A DNA stretch of 7,183 nt from JAHEEL01 sp964195515. GTDB taxonomy: Bacteria > Actinomycetota > Acidimicrobiia > Spongiisociales > UBA5794. The translations under genes and the position numbers were made by a program. The notes under the pieces are model-generated. The model did not search any database and was not told the DNA's origin. It saw only the letters and a list, made by a program, of their open reading frames with translations. The number at the start of each line of letters is the position of its first letter. Positions within the stretch are counted from its first letter, which is position 1. The DNA is taken from positions 1-7,183 of the forward strand of contig CAXMQO010000068.1 of assembly GCA_964195515.1 (NCBI GenBank), written 5' to 3'. Shown here in pieces: positions 5,864 through 7,183 of the stretch.

Positions 5864-6750
5864 GAGCCCAACGGTTTCGCGCCTCGATCAAGGCGGCCGG
5901 CGGCGTGTTGTATCGGGCGAACGACAACGGTGACCGCGAATTCCTCCTCGTCCACCGTCCCCGCTACGACGACTGGTCACTTCCAAAGGGCAAACTCGGC
6001 CGACGGGAGGGGTTCCTCGAAGCCGGGCTTCGCGAGGTTCGCGAGGAGACCGGGATCCGGGCGAACTATCCCGTCGAAATCGGATCGGTCGGCTACGAGA
6101 CCGATGCCGGGAACCGCAAGGTCGTCCGCTGGTGGCTGATGGAAGCCGTGGGGGGCGAGTTCCGTCCGAACCCCGAGGTCGATGCCATCGCCTGGCTCAC
6201 GCTCCCAAAGGCCATCAAGCGGCTCCAGTACGCGAACGATCAGAAGGTGCTGCGACGTGCCGATGCCCTCGCCGACGACTCGACGTATTCGAAGATCTAC
6301 CTCGTACGACATGGTCAAGCGGGCTCAAAGACGAAGTGGAAGGGCAAGGACCGCAAGAGACCCCTCGACCAGCACGGGCGGAAGCAGGCGATCGACCTGG
6401 CCGTCCGTTTCAAGGCACATCCAGTCACGAGGATTGTGACCTCGGACTATCAGCGTTGCCTCCAGACGGCGAGGCCCCTCGAGAACGCCATCCGGTTGTC
6501 GGCGGAAACGGATCACAGGTTCAGCGCCGACGGGAACGCGGATAGTGTCATGGAGTTCATACGCGGGCTCGATGGCGAGGCCGCAGTGGTCGTCACCCAC
6601 GGTGAAGTGATCAGCGCCGTCGTGGCGAATCTGGCCGCGGACGGCACCGACCTCGACGGCCCCATGGAGTGGAAGAAGGGTTCAGTCTGGGTTCTCGAAG
6701 CGCGCAAGGGTCGGATCCACTCCGGCCATTACGTCCCCCCGAAACGCTAG
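5860..6750 (+). CDS. mutT1: MutT1-type Nudix hydrolase fused to a histidine phosphatase domain
   Basis: A 296-residue two-domain protein. Residues 1-135 form a Nudix hydrolase with an intact Nudix box at 44-66 (G-x5-E-x7-REVREETGI). Residues 144-296 form a histidine phosphatase domain of SixA/phosphoglycerate-mutase type, with LVRHGQAG (148-155; His151 would be phosphorylated), SDYQRCLQTARPL (195-207) and VVTHGEV (244-250; His247). This matches mycobacterial MutT1, which hydrolyses 8-oxo-dGTP/8-oxo-GTP and diadenosine polyphosphates, with the phosphatase domain modulating activity or processing products; substrates here are inferred. The ATG at 5860 overlaps the ppk1 TGA as ATGA, so translation is probably coupled. 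The frame is open further upstream, to 5740, but that part is arginine-rich sequence out of frame with ppk1. The Nudix fold begins properly at IKAAGGVLYR soon after the chosen start. The closest purine-rich stretch, GGGGAGAGG at 5838-5846, is rather far from the ATG. Confidence 0.92.
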   Translation: MRAQRFRASIKAAGGVLYRANDNGDREFLLVHRPRYDDWSLPKGKLGRREGFLEAGLREVREETGIRANYPVEIGSVGYETDAGNRKVVRWWLMEAVGGEFRPNPEVDAIAWLTLPKAIKRLQYANDQKVLRRADALADDSTYSKIYLVRHGQAGSKTKWKGKDRKRPLDQHGRKQAIDLAVRFKAHPVTRIVTSDYQRCLQTARPLENAIRLSAETDHRFSADGNADSVMEFIRGLDGEAAVVVTHGEVISAVVANLAADGTDLDGPMEWKKGSVWVLEARKGRIHSGHYVPPKR

Positions 6751-6760
6751 CCCCCCTCCC

Positions 6761-6877
6761 ACCCCGTACCCAGGGTTCCTGTCCTCGCAGGCGGCGCTGC
6801 CAGCCCGCGGAAGGGGGGGTCCCCCGTACCCGGGGTATGTGTCCCCGCCGACGGCGTTGCCAGCCCGCGGAAGGGGG
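6761..6877. repeat. Two direct copies of a 60-bp-period GC-rich repeat between convergent genes
   Basis: Positions 6761-6817 and 6821-6877 are direct copies offset by exactly 60 bases. By eye they differ at 9 of 57 positions. The final 20 bases, GCCAGCCCGCGGAAGGGGG minus small edge differences, are almost unchanged, while most substitutions lie in the first 37 bases. Each copy runs from CCCC(C)GTACCC to GGAAGGGGG, so its ends can pair. The element sits between the mutT1-like stop (6750) and the hydrolase stop on the other strand (6878-6880), and its last base abuts that stop. It may act as a bidirectional terminator or be a copy pair of a dispersed intergenic repeat. A repeated CPRRRRCQPAEGG peptide can be translated from it on the plus strand, but this reflects the DNA repeat, not a credible gene. 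Confidence 0.9.
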
Positions 6878-7183
6878 TCAGATGCGAGCGGAGATCCAAT
6901 CGGCCGTGGTCGCGACGATCTCGCTGAGGACCTCGTCGTTGGTCTTCCCGGCCCGCTTCGGGACTCTGAACGAATGGTCGCCGTCGTCGACGACCTCCAG
7001 GGTGCCGTCGGGAACCGATCGGGCGATCTCCCCAATCAGCGGCGGTGGTGAGAGTCGGTCCCGGGTGCCTGAGAAGAACAGTTGGGGTGCGTCGATCGCC
7101 TGGAGATGATCGACAGGTCGAGGCTCGTCCTTGCCCATCGGGACGAGCGGGTACCCGAAGTAGACGAGCCCTGCCGCAGGCCA
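6878..7183 (-). CDS. Alpha/beta hydrolase, KANL3/Tex30-like (dienelactone-hydrolase-like), 5' end missing
   Basis: The last 101 residues of an alpha/beta hydrolase; the nucleophile-elbow half lies beyond the right edge. Reading from the edge gives WPAAGLVYFGYPLVP, a strand and loop typical of the family. PQLFFSGTRDRLSP (33-46 of the fragment) follows, with the presumed catalytic acid Asp42, then EVVDDGDHSFRVPKRAGKT (63-81) with the presumed catalytic His70, and a final helix ending ADWISARI. The DHSF-VPKR pattern and the GYPL strand resemble the KANL3/Tex30-like bacterial hydrolases, whose substrates are mostly unknown, so no specific reaction is assigned. The frame continues without a stop to 7183. 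An internal ATG at 7138 lies inside the fold and is not the start. It is convergent with the mutT1-like gene, and the 60-bp repeat pair begins directly after its TGA stop. Confidence 0.85.
   Translation of the reverse strand, partial: WPAAGLVYFGYPLVPMGKDEPRPVDHLQAIDAPQLFFSGTRDRLSPPPLIGEIARSVPDGTLEVVDDGDHSFRVPKRAGKTNDEVLSEIVATTADWISARI

Noticed and set aside
6669..7109. Plus-strand open frame encoding a twice-repeated Cys-Pro-Arg-rich peptide
   Set aside because: The peptide repeat is produced by the 60-bp DNA repeat, whose period is a multiple of three. The frame also overlaps the end of the mutT1-like gene and runs antisense to the alpha/beta hydrolase.

Overview
This 7.2 kb, GC-rich window reads as a bacterial chromosomal segment from an actinobacterium. 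The Acidimicrobiia class would fit, but that placement is an inference. The supporting signs are the GC-rich codon use, frequent GTG starts, a MurA with aspartate at the catalytic-cysteine position, and ppk1 next to a two-domain MutT1-type gene, as in mycobacteria. All genes belong to recognisable families. I see no phage, transposase, CRISPR array, RNA gene or toxin-antitoxin module, and no clear undescribed multi-gene system.

Layout. Positions 1-3118 hold four genes on the minus strand, in transcription order: murA (3118-1856), a small NifU C-terminal-domain protein (1792-1490), a MeaB/ArgK-type GTPase (1359-445) and an enoyl-CoA hydratase (from 411, running off the left edge). Gaps are 63, 130 and 33 bases, so this may be one loose transcription unit, possibly with a second promoter before the GTPase. 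Positions 3119-3249 are a divergent intergenic region with an unusual array of an 8-bp repeat plus an inverted copy. Positions 3250-6750 hold three plus-strand genes: rpiB, ppk1, and a Nudix/histidine-phosphatase fusion that overlaps ppk1 by ATGA. Positions 6751-6877 lie between convergent genes and hold two copies of a 60-bp-period direct repeat. Positions 6878-7183 are the 3' end of a minus-strand alpha/beta hydrolase that runs off the right edge.

Functional themes. murA starts peptidoglycan precursor synthesis. The NifU-like protein serves iron-sulfur assembly. The MeaB-type GTPase and the hydratase point to propionate/methylmalonyl-CoA or other acyl-CoA metabolism. rpiB belongs to pentose-phosphate metabolism. 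ppk1 and the MutT1-like gene form a polyphosphate/nucleotide-pool pair likely to be translationally coupled.

The points most worth following up are the two intergenic repeat structures, the Cys-to-Asp change in MurA (predicted fosfomycin insensitivity), the ppk1-mutT1 coupling, and a short insertion in PPK1 next to a conserved arginine.
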